A program made the translations under genes and the position numbers. A DNA stretch of 64,000 nt from Rikenellaceae bacterium (GTDB lineage: Bacteria > Bacteroidota > Bacteroidia > Bacteroidales > Rikenellaceae), in contig SUZV01000013.1 in NCBI GenBank assembly GCA_015059715.1, positions 1 to 64,000 of the forward strand. Reading direction: 5' to 3'. This document shows positions 9,833-19,783 of this stretch, in pieces (position 1 is the first letter of the stretch; every line of letters starts with the position of its first letter). The notes beneath the pieces are model-generated. The model was given only the letters and a program-made list of their open reading frames with translations. It had not been told where the DNA came from and ran no database searches.

Positions 9833-10813
9833 ATGAGAATATATATGGATGCTAAGAGCCTAAGAATAGTATTTATGGGTACTCCAGAGTTTGCCTCTAC
9901 GTCGCTGAGACGATTGGTTGCCGAGGGGTATAATATCGTGGCAGTGGTTACTACGCCCGATAAGCCAGCAGGTCGCGGACAGAAGATGCACCAGAGCGAT
10001 GTGAAGCTTACGGCAGAGCAGTTGGGTCTGCCTATACTTCAGCCCGAGAAGCTGCGTGATGACTCTTTCTTAGCCTCGCTAAGGGCTCTTAATCCCGATT
10101 TGGGCGTTGTCATCGCCTTCCGTATGCTCCCCGAGGTGGTGTGGGCGATGCCTAAGTATGGCACGTTTAACCTCCATGCCTCGCTGCTTCCGCAGTATCG
10201 TGGTGCAGCACCTATAAACTGGGCAATCATTAATGGCGATACTGAGACAGGCGTGACAACATTTCTGCTCAATGAGGAGATAGATAAGGGTGCTATCATC
10301 GAGCAACGTAAGGTCGATATCCTCCCAGAGGATAATATCGGTACGCTCTACGACAGGCTTATGGTCGTAGGTGCGGAGCTGGTCTCCCATACGGTCGACA
10401 AGATAGCCTTGGGCGAGTATCAAACTATTGAGCAGATGCATATCGACGAGAATACCTTGCGCCCAGCACCAAAAATCTTTAAGGAGGATGGTCGCATAGA
10501 TTGGCATAGTGGCGTTGTTGCTATTCACAATAGGGTGCGAGGTCTTTCGCCCTATCCTGCTGCATGGACACCTATCTATAAGTGTGGCGAGGAGTGTGGC
10601 TCGGCAAAGATATTTACTACACATATCGAGAAGCAGAGTATGAGCGTAGCTGTGGGTACGTTGCGTAGCGATGGACGTAGCTACTTGGCTGTCGCAGCCT
10701 CGGATGGCTGGGTCTATATCGACGAGATTCAGCTTGCTGGTAAGCGTCGTATGGCTGTCAAGGACCTACTGCTTGGTTGGCGCGACTATGCCGAGGTTAC
10801 GTTTTGCCTATAG
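9833..10813 (+). CDS. fmt: Methionyl-tRNA formyltransferase
   Basis: This enzyme formylates initiator methionyl-tRNA with 10-formyl-THF. The N-terminal catalytic domain shows RIVFMGTPEFA, the VVTTPDKPAGRG segment and the formyltransferase signature FNLHASLLPQYRGAAPINWA with the catalytic Asn and His, plus the downstream ETGVT block. The C-terminal OB-like domain contains VRGLSPYPAAWT. Length (326 residues) is normal. Start choice: 9833 (MRIYMDAK) or the in-frame ATG at 9845 (MDAK) are both possible. Confidence 0.95.
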   Translation: MRIYMDAKSLRIVFMGTPEFASTSLRRLVAEGYNIVAVVTTPDKPAGRGQKMHQSDVKLTAEQLGLPILQPEKLRDDSFLASLRALNPDLGVVIAFRMLPEVVWAMPKYGTFNLHASLLPQYRGAAPINWAIINGDTETGVTTFLLNEEIDKGAIIEQRKVDILPEDNIGTLYDRLMVVGAELVSHTVDKIALGEYQTIEQMHIDENTLRPAPKIFKEDGRIDWHSGVVAIHNRVRGLSPYPAAWTPIYKCGEECGSAKIFTTHIEKQSMSVAVGTLRSDGRSYLAVAASDGWVYIDEIQLAGKRRMAVKDLLLGWRDYAEVTFCL

Positions 10814-10861
10814 CCTGTGGCCGTTGCTCGACTGATTGATAACTACTGAAGAATAACCTAA

Positions 10862-11557
10862 ATGCTTAAATATATGAATTTTAGAGTATTGCTATCGCTT
10901 GTCGTGTCGTTTGTGATGCTTATCGTGCCCTGTAGGCTAAGTGCTCAGAGCGATGCCAAGGTGTCGCGGCCCAACGATAAGAAGGAGTTTTTGTGGGATG
11001 AGCTTAGTGGCACCACCACGCTTAAGATAAACGGTGCTTATGCCCTTGTAGGCGTTATAAATCCCCAGGTTGAGTTCCGTCTTTCTCCCCATTCAGCCTT
11101 TCAGACCGAGTTTGTCTACTCTCCCTGGCAATCTATCTTTGGTGGTCACCCTATGCACTTCGGCATACTCCTTAATGAGTATCGATACTACATATCGCCA
11201 CGCACCAAGGGCCTGTATGTAGGTGTAAACTTCGGTATGATGGCCTTTAAGATGTCTAAGCCAGAGTTCTCCAATGGTGTGTCGCTACAGAATAGATACT
11301 GCAAAGGTTATGGCTTTATGGGGGGTGCTACGGTAGGCTATCAGTGGCGACTCTCGCGTCGCTGTATGCTCGATTTGTTTGTCGGCTTTGGCTATATGCA
11401 TAGCTGCTATAATGGCTACTCTATGGATGACGTTATCTATATGAATCCGCATCGTCCCGAGGATAAGCAACCCACCTCGCCCGACCCATTCAACACCTCG
11501 GCTGAGTGGTTACCCAACAAGGCTGGCCTATCTATCGGCATACTTCTCTTCGATTAG
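10862..11557 (+). CDS. DUF3575 outer-membrane-like protein
   Basis: The 231-residue product has a signal peptide (about 1-29, ending CRLSAQ) and a body of alternating amphipathic strands such as INGAYALVGVINPQVEFRL, LNEYRYYIS, LYVGVNFGMMAFK and YGFMGGATVGYQWRLS. This matches DUF3575, an outer-membrane beta-barrel-like family frequent in Bacteroidales. Function is unknown. It ends one base before the convergent gene at 11559, with no room for a terminator. Confidence 0.7.
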   Translation: MLKYMNFRVLLSLVVSFVMLIVPCRLSAQSDAKVSRPNDKKEFLWDELSGTTTLKINGAYALVGVINPQVEFRLSPHSAFQTEFVYSPWQSIFGGHPMHFGILLNEYRYYISPRTKGLYVGVNFGMMAFKMSKPEFSNGVSLQNRYCKGYGFMGGATVGYQWRLSRRCMLDLFVGFGYMHSCYNGYSMDDVIYMNPHRPEDKQPTSPDPFNTSAEWLPNKAGLSIGILLFD

Positions 11558-11558
11558 A

Positions 11559-11984
11559 CTACTTTGTTGTGTTAGACGCGTTGTTTTCGTACATAAGTCG
11601 CGTGGTAAACCCCTCGGTTATTTGGCTGCGATCAGTCACCATTTTCGATAGTATCCATACCGATACTATTTTATCTAAGTTTCTGTCGTCGAGCAGACTA
11701 CGCTCATATTTTGTCTCTGTCGATACAAGCTCCCAGCCGTACTGAGACATATGGTTTAGTGCGGCAATCATCGAGCTAAAGACTATTCGTTTGCCCTGCT
11801 GGTCAACTAAGTAGTTCTTGTTGAGGCTCTCCTGACCGTAATCTATGGTTACGCTAACTATGTGGCCATTTACGTTTGTTGTGCTTACGTTCCCCGATAT
11901 TGTACAATATACCTTGTAAGGCTGCTCGGCATAGAGCGCAGCAAAGCTCATTAGAGCGATTAATAGTGTAGTAACTCTTCTCAT
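11559..11984 (-). CDS. Small exported hypothetical protein
   Basis: This 141-residue protein has a signal peptide (MRRVTTLLIALMSFAALYAE) and a mixed alpha/beta body that I do not recognise; the segment MIAALNHMSQYGWELVSTET recalls DUF4177-like folds, but only weakly. It is convergent with the DUF3575 gene. Its likely promoter -7 box (12212-12219) is separated from the gene by a MITE-like element, so transcription would pass through about 190 bases of the element. Confidence 0.55.
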   Translation of the reverse strand: MRRVTTLLIALMSFAALYAEQPYKVYCTISGNVSTTNVNGHIVSVTIDYGQESLNKNYLVDQQGKRIVFSSMIAALNHMSQYGWELVSTETKYERSLLDDRNLDKIVSVWILSKMVTDRSQITEGFTTRLMYENNASNTTK

Positions 11985-12013
11985 GACGTTTGTATTTTTA
12001 GGTGTGTTATTTA

Positions 12014-12205
12014 GAAGCTGTTTTGAATTTTATTGAAAGAGTTTGTTCGTTGCTGCAAAAGATAGTTTCGGCTTCTTTGAGGCTCTTTTCGGCAACTTTT
12101 CATTTGTGATAATTGGAAATAGTCCACTATTACCTGCATACCCCAAATGAAAATTTACACGAAATTAGCTCTCAAATAATCTCGAAATAAAATTCAAACA
12201 GCTTC
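12014..12205. mobile_element. MITE-like element with TTA target duplication
   Basis: A 192-base element is bounded by near-perfect terminal inverted repeats starting GAAGCTGTTT (12014-12034 and 12186-12205, one base insertion) and flanked by TTA on both sides (12011-12013 and 12206-12208). The inverted symmetry continues inward: TTTTCATTTG near 12098 is matched by CAAATGAAAA near 12147, with weaker pairing between. It has no coding capacity. A three-base duplication with long terminal repeats suggests mobilisation by an IS5-related transposase, which is inference. Confidence 0.7.
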
Positions 12206-12211
12206 TTAATA

Positions 12212-12219
12212 CAAAGTTA
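12212..12219 (-). promoter_or_regulatory. -7 box for gene at 11559-11984
   Basis: TAACTTTG on the minus strand matches TAnnTTTG. It lies six bases outside the right end of the MITE-like element; no TTG is seen at the usual distance. Transcription from here would start at the element boundary. Confidence 0.35.
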
Positions 12220-12301
12220 CACTCGAAGCACTATTTATCTATACCTGCTCCTGTCAGCAGGTAATATATCACTGTGAAACGCCATTATGTGGGTGTGAAC
12301 C

Positions 12302-12343
12302 GATATAAAGTGGGATGACTAATTCTCTTTTTAGTCATCCCAC
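12302..12343 (-). terminator. Terminator after pyrB (pyr operon end)
   Basis: A perfect 13-base-pair stem (12310-12322 with 12331-12343, loop of eight) lies 53 bases after the pyrB stop and is followed on the minus strand by TTTATATC. The stem core TGACTAA/TTAGTCA and the loop resemble those of the secG terminator near 60990. Confidence 0.75.
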
Positions 12344-12396
12344 TCAATCAATATATTGTTGCGCAATCTTGTCGTAATGCACTACTATAAGAGTGT

Positions 12397-13464
12397 CTAC
12401 TCTGCCTTAGACTCGCAGTATACACACCTTACTACATCATCTACACGCTCGAAACGTGGACGCACAGGCTCAAGATTTGAGATACAGAGCCTATTAGGGC
12501 ACTTGCAACCCAAATCCCTGCCTCCGTGCTCGAATGTGCGCTCTGTGTCGTGTTGCCACTCTAAAAGTTTCAGGATTAGAGCCATACGCACGAACTTACC
12601 ATTCTCGACCTGACGGAAGTAGGCGGCACGTGGGTCAGAGTCTACATCTATTGCTATCTCATTTACGCGAGGCAGTGGGTGTAGCACAGCCATACGCTCC
12701 TTAGCCGTGCGCATCTTAGCAGCGTCTAAGACAAAGCAATCCTTGACTCTCTCATACTCGTCGAGGTCGGTGAAACGCTCCTGCTGTACACGTGTCATGT
12801 AGAGAATGTCTACATCGCCAATTACACTCTCGATATCTGCCGCCTCGCGGTACTCGACACCATAGCGGTCGCACACATCACGCTTGATATAGTCTGGCAG
12901 GGCCAACTCAGGGGGTGCTATAAGCACAAACTTGGTCCCCTCGTAGCGTGTCATAGCCTTGATAAGCGAGTGTACCGTGCGGCCATACTTAAGGTCACCC
13001 ACAAGGCCTATCGTCAGGTTGTTTAGCGTGCCGAGCTCTCGCTTGATAGTGAGCAGGTCGGTCATCGTCTGCGTGGGGTGGCTGTGTGAGCCATCGCCAG
13101 CATTGATGATGGGTGTGCGCGACACCTCTGTAGCGGCTAAGGGTGCGCCCTCGACCTTGTGGCGCATAGCTATAATGTCGGCAAAGCAGTTGATAACCCT
13201 CACCGTATCCTGCACCGTCTCACCCTTAGATACCGACGACGACTTAGCATCGGCAAAGCCTATGACACCTCCACCAAGCTCCATCATTGCCGCTGTGAAG
13301 CTTAGGCGTGTACGTGTACTGGGCTCGTAGAAGAGCGTGGCGAGCTTCTTGCCGCGACACACTTCGCTATACTTTTCGCGGTTGGCGATGATATCTTCGG
13401 CTAAGGCGATAACCTCGGCAATCTCAACTACCGAGAGGTCCGTAGGGTCAATCAAATGCTTCAT
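12397..13464 (-). CDS. pyrB: Aspartate carbamoyltransferase with C-terminal PyrI-type zinc domain
   Basis: This enzyme condenses carbamoyl phosphate and aspartate in UMP synthesis. The catalytic part (about 1-305) has the STRTR carbamoyl-phosphate loop, the SVSKGET segment with the active-site Lys, [10 protein letters not shown] and LHPLPR. Catalytic chains usually end near residue 305-310; this one continues to 355. The tail contains CPNRLC (Cys322, Cys327), an EPV segment and CVYC (Cys347, Cys350), which is the C-terminal zinc domain of the regulatory chain PyrI with all four zinc ligands. The nucleotide-binding allosteric domain of PyrI is absent and no pyrI gene is nearby. It is the last gene of the pyr operon, 27 bases after pyrE. 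Confidence 0.93.
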   Translation of the reverse strand: MKHLIDPTDLSVVEIAEVIALAEDIIANREKYSEVCRGKKLATLFYEPSTRTRLSFTAAMMELGGGVIGFADAKSSSVSKGETVQDTVRVINCFADIIAMRHKVEGAPLAATEVSRTPIINAGDGSHSHPTQTMTDLLTIKRELGTLNNLTIGLVGDLKYGRTVHSLIKAMTRYEGTKFVLIAPPELALPDYIKRDVCDRYGVEYREAADIESVIGDVDILYMTRVQQERFTDLDEYERVKDCFVLDAAKMRTAKERMAVLHPLPRVNEIAIDVDSDPRAAYFRQVENGKFVRMALILKLLEWQHDTERTFEHGGRDLGCKCPNRLCISNLEPVRPRFERVDDVVRCVYCESKAE

Positions 13465-13491
13465 AGGGTATATATTAGTTCTTTACAGTTC

Positions 13492-14121
13492 TTATTTAAT
13501 CCACGATTCGTCCGAAGGGTTGCTGCGGAACTTAAGGATGCGCTCCTTATCCTCGGCCTTGATGTAACCCTCGTCGGCTGCAACCTCTACCAGTGCGTCG
13601 AGGTTAGAGAGCGAGTAGTTCTTAGCCTCGGCAGCGGCCAAGCGGTCTAAGCCCTTCTGCATGCCGTATGTGAAGATGCTCACGATGCCAAGAACCTCGG
13701 CACCTGCGTTGCGCAAGGCCTCGACAACCTCTATGCAGCTACCTGCCGTAGAGATAAGGTCCTCGACAACGACAACCTTCTGTCCCTTCTCCAGTTTGCC
13801 CTCAATCTGGTTGCCACGTCCATGGTCTTTCGAGCCTGAGCGCACATAACCCATAGGCAGGTTGAGGATTGTTGCTGTAATGGCTGCATGAGCAATGCCT
13901 GCTGTCGAAGTACCCATCAACACCTCCACCTCGGGGTAGTGTTTGCGGATAAGCTCAGCAAGACCCTCCTCGACGTGGTTGCGCACCTCGGGGGCTGTCA
14001 GCGTGAGGCGGTTGTCACAGTAGATAGGGCTCTTGATGCCACTTGCCCAGGTGAAGGGCTGCTCGGGACGCAAAAATACTGCGCCAATAGATAATAGGTC
14101 TTTTGCTATCTTCTTCTCCAT
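13492..14121 (-). CDS. pyrE: Orotate phosphoribosyltransferase
   Basis: This enzyme converts orotate and PRPP to OMP. The PRPP-binding motif appears as [13 protein letters not shown] around residues 115-128, and the N-terminal half shows [16 protein letters not shown], typical of PyrE. The 209-residue length is normal. It lies between pyrF (96-base gap) and pyrB (27-base gap) in the complete pyrimidine operon. Confidence 0.95.
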   Translation of the reverse strand: MEKKIAKDLLSIGAVFLRPEQPFTWASGIKSPIYCDNRLTLTAPEVRNHVEEGLAELIRKHYPEVEVLMGTSTAGIAHAAITATILNLPMGYVRSGSKDHGRGNQIEGKLEKGQKVVVVEDLISTAGSCIEVVEALRNAGAEVLGIVSIFTYGMQKGLDRLAAAEAKNYSLSNLDALVEVAADEGYIKAEDKERILKFRSNPSDESWIK

Positions 14122-14134
14122 GATATATACCTAA

Positions 14135-14186
14135 TTAAGGTTTGTTCTATAAGTTAGTAAATATTTAAGGCGTGTTCTATAAATTA
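14135..14186 (-). repeat. Imperfect direct repeat between pyrF and pyrE
   Basis: Two 22-base copies (14135-14156 and 14165-14186) agree at 19 positions and are 30 bases apart. They occupy the only long gap within the pyr operon. The function is unknown. Confidence 0.5.
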
Positions 14187-14217
14187 TCAGCAATGCTATT
14201 CGTTGTCTGCGGTGCTA

Positions 14218-14919
14218 TTACTCGGCAAACTCCTTAAGGCAACGCTCATAGGCAGCTACAGGGTCGTCAGCTGCGGTGATAGGACGGCCTACGACTATAA
14301 AGTCCGAGCCTATCTGCTTGGCGCGCTCGGGCGTGGTGACACGTACCTGGTCGCCTACATCGCCATCGGCAAAGCGCACACCTGGTGTTACGGTCATAAA
14401 CTCGTCGCCACAAGCATCCTTAACCATACGTGCCTCAAGTGGCGAGCACACCACGCCATCAAGACCTGCGGCCTTAGCATTCTCGGCATACTTAACGATG
14501 GTGTCGTTGATTGATGCACCGATTAGCAGCTCTCGCTGCATACGCTCCTCCGAGGTAGACGTAAGCTGGGTAACGGCGATAAGCATAGGGCGCGAGCCAT
14601 CTTCGCGTGTTAGGCCCTCGATAGCCGCCTTCATCATATCTACCGTACCTGCGGCGTGTACGTTGGTCATGTCTACATCGAGGTTGCGCAATACGGCCAT
14701 AGCCTTCTTGACGGTATTGGGTATATCGTGAAGCTTAAGGTCGAGGAAGATGCGGTGACCACGTGCCTTGATTGTGCGTACAATCTCGGGTCCCTCGGCA
14801 TAGAATAGCTCCATACCTATCTTTACAAATGGCTTACGGCCTGTGAACTTATCCAAAAAGTTCAGTGTCTGCTCCTTGCTGCTGAAGTCGCAAGCAATGA
14901 TAACATCTCGTTTGCTCAT
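14218..14919 (-). CDS. pyrF: Orotidine 5'-phosphate decarboxylase
   Basis: This enzyme decarboxylates OMP to UMP. The catalytic [11 protein letters not shown] motif (about residues 60-70) carries the Lys-Asp-Lys-Asp network of the short (E. coli-type) family, and [11 protein letters not shown] and [14 protein letters not shown] form the phosphate-binding end. The 233-residue length fits that family, not the longer Bacteroides-type OMP decarboxylase of about 270 residues. It follows pyrD by 27 bases. Confidence 0.95.
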   Translation of the reverse strand: MSKRDVIIACDFSSKEQTLNFLDKFTGRKPFVKIGMELFYAEGPEIVRTIKARGHRIFLDLKLHDIPNTVKKAMAVLRNLDVDMTNVHAAGTVDMMKAAIEGLTREDGSRPMLIAVTQLTSTSEERMQRELLIGASINDTIVKYAENAKAAGLDGVVCSPLEARMVKDACGDEFMTVTPGVRFADGDVGDQVRVTTPERAKQIGSDFIVVGRPITAADDPVAAYERCLKEFAE

Positions 14920-14946
14920 AAATATGCTATTTTGTTCGTTGTTACA

Positions 14947-15867
14947 CTATTTTACTATGCCGATGATATCGCTGAGTTGCTCGATGCCCAGACGCTCCAT
15001 CTCGTGTGGCAGAGCCTCGATAATCTCCTTCGAGGCGTAGGGGTTCTTCAGGTTTGCTGCTCCTATCTGTACGGCCGTAGCTCCTGCCATCATCATCTCG
15101 ATAACATCCGATGCCGAGCTTACGCCACCACAACCCATTACTGGGATGTTACAAGCATTTGCTACCTGATAGACCATACGCACAGCGATAGGGAAGATGG
15201 CATCGCCCGAGAAACCACCCATCTTGTTGGCTATTACAGGCCTACGACGCATAGTGTCGATACGCATACCGAGCAGCGTGTTGATAAGACATATGCCATC
15301 AGCACCAGCATCCTCGCAAGCACGTGCTATGGATACTATATCCGTAACATTGGGGCTTAGTTTGATGAATACGGGTTTTGTTGTCACACCCTTTACGCGA
15401 CGTGTCACCTCTGCTGCCGACTCGGGTTGTGTGCCGAAGCTCATACCTCCGTTGTGGACATTCGGACACGATACGTTGACCTCGATAATCTCCACCTGCT
15501 CCTCCTTGTCAATCTTAGCGCAACACTCCTCATACTCCTCAAGCGAGAAGCCGCTGATGTTGGCGATGATAGGCTTGTGGAATATCTGGCGGAGGTGGGG
15601 TAGCTCTTCGGCGATAACCTTGTCGATGCCAGGGTTTTGCAGGCCTACCGAGTTGATAAGTCCTGCGCTACACTCGGCGATACGCGGCGTAGGGTTACCA
15701 AAGCGAGCCTCGCGCGTAGTACCCTTAAACGATATAGCACCAAGGCAGTCTAAGTCGTAGTACTCGGCAAACTCGCGGCCAAAGCCGAATGTTCCCGAGG
15801 CTGGGATGATGGGGTTGTCGAGCTTGACACCGCAAAGCTCGACGCTGGTGTCGTAGTTCTTTACCAT
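14947..15867 (-). CDS. pyrD: Dihydroorotate dehydrogenase B, catalytic subunit
   Basis: This FMN enzyme of class 1B oxidises dihydroorotate to orotate with NAD through the PyrK subunit. Family signs are NPIIPASGTFGFG near the N terminus, VNVSCPNVHNGG with the catalytic Cys of the 1B class, KLSPNVTDI, and the C-terminal phosphate-binding MGCGGVSSASDV. The 306-residue length is normal. Its start overlaps the end of pyrK by seven bases, consistent with a translationally coupled heterotetramer. Confidence 0.95.
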   Translation of the reverse strand: MVKNYDTSVELCGVKLDNPIIPASGTFGFGREFAEYYDLDCLGAISFKGTTREARFGNPTPRIAECSAGLINSVGLQNPGIDKVIAEELPHLRQIFHKPIIANISGFSLEEYEECCAKIDKEEQVEIIEVNVSCPNVHNGGMSFGTQPESAAEVTRRVKGVTTKPVFIKLSPNVTDIVSIARACEDAGADGICLINTLLGMRIDTMRRRPVIANKMGGFSGDAIFPIAVRMVYQVANACNIPVMGCGGVSSASDVIEMMMAGATAVQIGAANLKNPYASKEIIEALPHEMERLGIEQLSDIIGIVK

Positions 15868-16601
15868 ATTATCTCCTCACGTTTAAGTATAGGACCATCC
15901 TTACATATTCGTTTGTTGCCATACTTCGTCTTGCACGTACAGCCCATGCAGGCACCAAAGCCGCAACCCATGCGCTCCTCGAAGCTATACTCTCCATCTA
16001 CCTCGGTGGCATCGTAGAGTGCCTTGAGCATTGGCAATGGACCACACGTATAGAGGTAATCAAACTCTAAGGCACGCTGGCGTATAACGTCCGTAACGAA
16101 ACCCTTGTCGCCAGCCGAGCCATCTGCCGTAGCGCAGTATACCTCTACGCCCAAGGCCCTAAACTCCTCTAAGTAGAAGACCTCGGTGGCGGTGTTAAAG
16201 CCTATGATAACCTTGGGTTGCTTACCCTCCGAGATAAGCCTCTTGCAGAGGTTATACATCGGTGGAACACCCACGCCACCACCTACGAGTAGGGGTTTTA
16301 CACTGCTGTTGTCGGTATCAAAACCATTGCCTAAGCCTGTGAGTATATCAAGCTCTGTGCCTATGCTAAGGCGGCTCATCTGCTCTGTGCCGCGACCCAC
16401 TACCTTATATATAATGGTAATACTCCTATCGTCGTAGTCGGCAACCGAGATGGGGCGGCGCAGATACTTACCCTCAAGTTCGATGTTTATGAACTGTCCC
16501 GAGCGGGTGATATACTGAGTGTCGCCCTCCAACACCATGCGATATACCGCAGGTGTTAGAGGCTCGTTACTCACAATTTTATAGATATTCTTCTTATACA
16601 T
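15861..16601 (-). CDS. pyrK: Dihydroorotate dehydrogenase B, electron transfer subunit
   Basis: This FAD and 2Fe-2S subunit passes electrons from PyrD to NAD. The FAD-binding barrel includes RRPISVADYD, the NAD-binding part shows LLVGGGVGVPPMYNL, and the C-terminal cysteine cluster ERMGCGFGACMGCTC with a later ICKDGP supplies the 2Fe-2S ligands. Length is 246 residues. Its ATG shares one base with the carB stop (TAATG) and its end overlaps pyrD. Confidence 0.94.
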   Translation of the reverse strand: MYKKNIYKIVSNEPLTPAVYRMVLEGDTQYITRSGQFINIELEGKYLRRPISVADYDDRSITIIYKVVGRGTEQMSRLSIGTELDILTGLGNGFDTDNSSVKPLLVGGGVGVPPMYNLCKRLISEGKQPKVIIGFNTATEVFYLEEFRALGVEVYCATADGSAGDKGFVTDVIRQRALEFDYLYTCGPLPMLKALYDATEVDGEYSFEERMGCGFGACMGCTCKTKYGNKRICKDGPILKREEIIW

Positions 16602-19600
16602 TATTCAGCATCGATTGTAGATACGCCCAGTGTTATCTCCTCCAAAACGTCGAGCAGTACGCTTACGGTCTCCAAGGCTGTGAAGATAGTCACGTTATTC
16701 TCTACGGCGCAGCGACGTATGTCGTAGCCGTCAAGACGCGAGCTGTGCTGGTTGATATCTATGGTGTTGATAACGTAGTTTACGTGTCCCTTGCGTATCG
16801 AGTCGAAAATCTCGGTCGAGCCCTCGCTGAGCTTCTTCAGACAGCGTGTGCGTATGCCATTCTCGCGTAGGAACTTTGTCGTGCCACTCGTGGCCTCGAT
16901 GTTAAAGCCAAGCTCGTAGAAACGGCGGATAAGTGGCAAGGCGCGTGACTTATCGGCATCGGCTATCGACACGAAGATAGTACCGTAGTTGGCAATGGTC
17001 ATACCCGACGATTGGAGCGACTTATATAGTGCGCGACGCAGCGACGAGTCGTAGCCTATAGCCTCACCCGTAGACTTCATCTCTGGTGATAGGTATGAGT
17101 CTACGCCACGAATCTTGGCAAACGAGAAGGCTGGGGTCTTGACATACCAACGCTTCTTCTCCTCGGGTACGATGGATGTTATTCCCTGCTCCTTGAGCGA
17201 GTGTCCGAGCATTACGTTAGTTGCAATCTTGGCCATAGGTACACCTGTAGCCTTCGATAGGAATGGCACGGTACGCGACGAGCGAGGGTTAACCTCGATG
17301 ACATAGACCATATCGTTGTCATCGGCGATAAACTGTATGTTGTAAAGACCGATGATGCCAATCTCCTTGCCGAGGCGGATGGTGTAGTCGACGATTGTAT
17401 CCTTGACCTTCTGGCTTACGCTAAACGTAGGATATACGCTGATAGAGTCGCCCGAGTGGATACCTGTACGCTCTACGTGCTCCATAATGCCAGGGATGAA
17501 TACATCCTTACCGTCGCATATAGCATCAACCTCAAGCTCCTTACCCATGATATACTTGTCGACCAATACGGGCTGGTCCTCGTTAATCTCCACAGCATTC
17601 TTGAGGTAGTGGCGCAGAGCCTCCTCGTTAGATACAATCTGCATTGCGCGACCACCGAGGACGTAGCTTGGACGTACCAATACTGGGTAGCCGATGCGCT
17701 CGGCTGCCGCAACACCGCGCTCAATGTCGGTGATAGCCTCAGCCTCGGGCTGTGGAATGCCCGAGCGACGCATGATAGCCTCGAAACACTTTCTATCCTC
17801 GGCGTTATTGATAGCTTCGATGCCTGTGCCGATGATTGTAACGCCAAGGTCCGAGAGTGGCTTGGCAAGGTTGATGGCCGTCTGACCTCCGAGCGATACT
17901 ACAACACCTGTAGGCTTCTCTAGCTCGATGACATTCATCACATCCTCAACAGTCAGAGGCTCGAAGTATAGCTTGTCGCTTGTCGTGTAGTCCGTAGATA
18001 CGGTCTCGGGGTTATTGTTGATGATGATAGCCTCGTAGCCCGCCTCGCGAATGGCCCAGATGGCGTGTACTGTTGAGTAGTCGAACTCGACACCCTGGCC
18101 GATACGTATTGGGCCCGAGCCGAGCACCACAATCTTCTTGCGCTCGGAAACTATCGACTCGTTCTCCTGCTCATATGTCGAGTAGAGGTATGGTACATCG
18201 GAGTCGAACTCCGCAGCGCAGGTATCTATCATCTTGTATACAGGGAAGATGTTGTTTGCCTTACGAAGGAGGAATACCTCGCTCTCGCTCATAGACCACT
18301 CTCGGCCGATATACTTATCGCTAAAGCCCATACGCTTAGCCTCGCGGAGCACATCGCAGTTGCCAACATTCTCTCTTACCACGCGCTCCATCTCGACGAT
18401 ATTCTTGAGCTTTTCGAGGAAGAAGAGGTCTATCTTGGTGTTGTCGTAGACGTGTAGCAGGTCGACACCGCGGCGTATAAGCTCGGCAATGGCGTAGATG
18501 CGGTCATCCGTACCCTTGCGGATATATGCCAAGATGCTCTCTACTGTCATCGTGTCGAACTTCTTGTGGTAGATATGGCATACGCCCGTTTCGAGTGAGC
18601 GCACAGCCTTCAAAAGACCCTCCTCGAAGGTGCGACCTACGGACATCACCTCGCCCGTAGCCTTCATCTGTGTGCCGAGTTCGTTAGAGGCATCGCTGAA
18701 CTTATCAAATGGGAAGCGAGCAACCTTCGTGACGATATAGTCGAGCGTAGGCTCGAAGCTGGCAGGGGTATTGGCTATAAGTATCTCATCGAGGTGCATA
18801 CCTATAGCCACCTTAGCCGTTACACGAGCTATAGGGTAGCCACTGGCCTTAGATGCGAGGGCCGATGAGCGGCTAACACGTGGGTTAACCTCGATGATGA
18901 AGTACTTGAACGATAGAGGGTCGAGGGCAAACTGCACGTTACAACCACCCTCAATCTTAAGTGCGCGGATGAGCTTAAGTGCGCTCTGGCGCAGCATATT
19001 GTACTCCTTGGCTGCCAATGTCTGACTTGGAGCAACCACTATAGAGTCACCAGTGTGAATACCTACAGGGTCGACATTCTCCATCGAGCAGATGGCTATG
19101 GCCGTATCATTCTTGTCGCGCATAACCTCAAACTCAATCTCCTTGTAACCCTTGATACTCTTCTCTACGAGCACCTGGTGTATAGGTGATAGTGCCAAGG
19201 CGTTGCGCATCGTGTCGCGTAGCTCCTCCTCGTTGTCGGCAAAGCCACCACCTGTACCTCCGAGTGTAAAGGCAGGGCGGAGAACTACGGGGTAGCCAAT
19301 TGCTTTGGCCGCCTCAACACCCTCCTCTATAGAGTTTGTGATGCGCGAAGGGATTACTGGCTCACCGATTCTAAGGCATAGCTCCTTGAAGAGCTCTCTA
19401 TCCTCAGCCTCCTCGATAGAGGTAAACGATGTGCCGAGAATCTCTACGCCACACTCCTCGAGGATACCCTTCTTGGCGAGCTGTACGGCGAGGTTAAGAC
19501 CTGTCTGTCCACCGAGACCTGGAACTATGGCATCGGGACGCTCGTAGCGGATAATCTTAGCTACGTACTCGAGGGTAAGTGGCTCCATGTATACCTTATC

Positions 19601-19783
19601 GGCAATATGGGTGTCGGTCATTATAGTTGCGGGGTTAGAGTTTACCAGGATAACCTGATAGCCCTCCTCCTTGAGTGCTAAGCAGGCCTGTGTACCTGCG
19701 TAGTCGAACTCTGCGGCCTGGCCAATGACGATAGGGCCTGAGCCAATGACCATTACTTTCTTGATATCTGTTCTCTTAGGCAT
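16601..19783 (-). CDS. carB: Carbamoyl phosphate synthase large subunit
   Basis: The 1060-residue synthase makes carbamoyl phosphate from bicarbonate, two ATP and ammonia. Two homologous ATP-grasp halves are present: the first opens [20 protein letters not shown] and the second, near residue 555, [21 protein letters not shown]-terminal MGS-like allosteric domain covers about 930-1060. Nothing in the synthetase halves looks broken. Its partner CarA, overlapping by eight bases, lacks the glutaminase triad, so free ammonia may be the nitrogen source. Confidence 0.96.
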   Translation of the reverse strand: MPKRTDIKKVMVIGSGPIVIGQAAEFDYAGTQACLALKEEGYQVILVNSNPATIMTDTHIADKVYMEPLTLEYVAKIIRYERPDAIVPGLGGQTGLNLAVQLAKKGILEECGVEILGTSFTSIEEAEDRELFKELCLRIGEPVIPSRITNSIEEGVEAAKAIGYPVVLRPAFTLGGTGGGFADNEEELRDTMRNALALSPIHQVLVEKSIKGYKEIEFEVMRDKNDTAIAICSMENVDPVGIHTGDSIVVAPSQTLAAKEYNMLRQSALKLIRALKIEGGCNVQFALDPLSFKYFIIEVNPRVSRSSALASKASGYPIARVTAKVAIGMHLDEILIANTPASFEPTLDYIVTKVARFPFDKFSDASNELGTQMKATGEVMSVGRTFEEGLLKAVRSLETGVCHIYHKKFDTMTVESILAYIRKGTDDRIYAIAELIRRGVDLLHVYDNTKIDLFFLEKLKNIVEMERVVRENVGNCDVLREAKRMGFSDKYIGREWSMSESEVFLLRKANNIFPVYKMIDTCAAEFDSDVPYLYSTYEQENESIVSERKKIVVLGSGPIRIGQGVEFDYSTVHAIWAIREAGYEAIIINNNPETVSTDYTTSDKLYFEPLTVEDVMNVIELEKPTGVVVSLGGQTAINLAKPLSDLGVTIIGTGIEAINNAEDRKCFEAIMRRSGIPQPEAEAITDIERGVAAAERIGYPVLVRPSYVLGGRAMQIVSNEEALRHYLKNAVEINEDQPVLVDKYIMGKELEVDAICDGKDVFIPGIMEHVERTGIHSGDSISVYPTFSVSQKVKDTIVDYTIRLGKEIGIIGLYNIQFIADDNDMVYVIEVNPRSSRTVPFLSKATGVPMAKIATNVMLGHSLKEQGITSIVPEEKKRWYVKTPAFSFAKIRGVDSYLSPEMKSTGEAIGYDSSLRRALYKSLQSSGMTIANYGTIFVSIADADKSRALPLIRRFYELGFNIEATSGTTKFLRENGIRTRCLKKLSEGSTEIFDSIRKGHVNYVINTIDINQHSSRLDGYDIRRCAVENNVTIFTALETVSVLLDVLEEITLGVSTIDAE

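Noticed and set aside
12397..13464. Read-through or assembly join between pyrB and pyrI
   Set aside because: The zinc tail is in frame, directly continuous, ends with a stop followed by a good terminator, and no other pyrI sequence is present around it.
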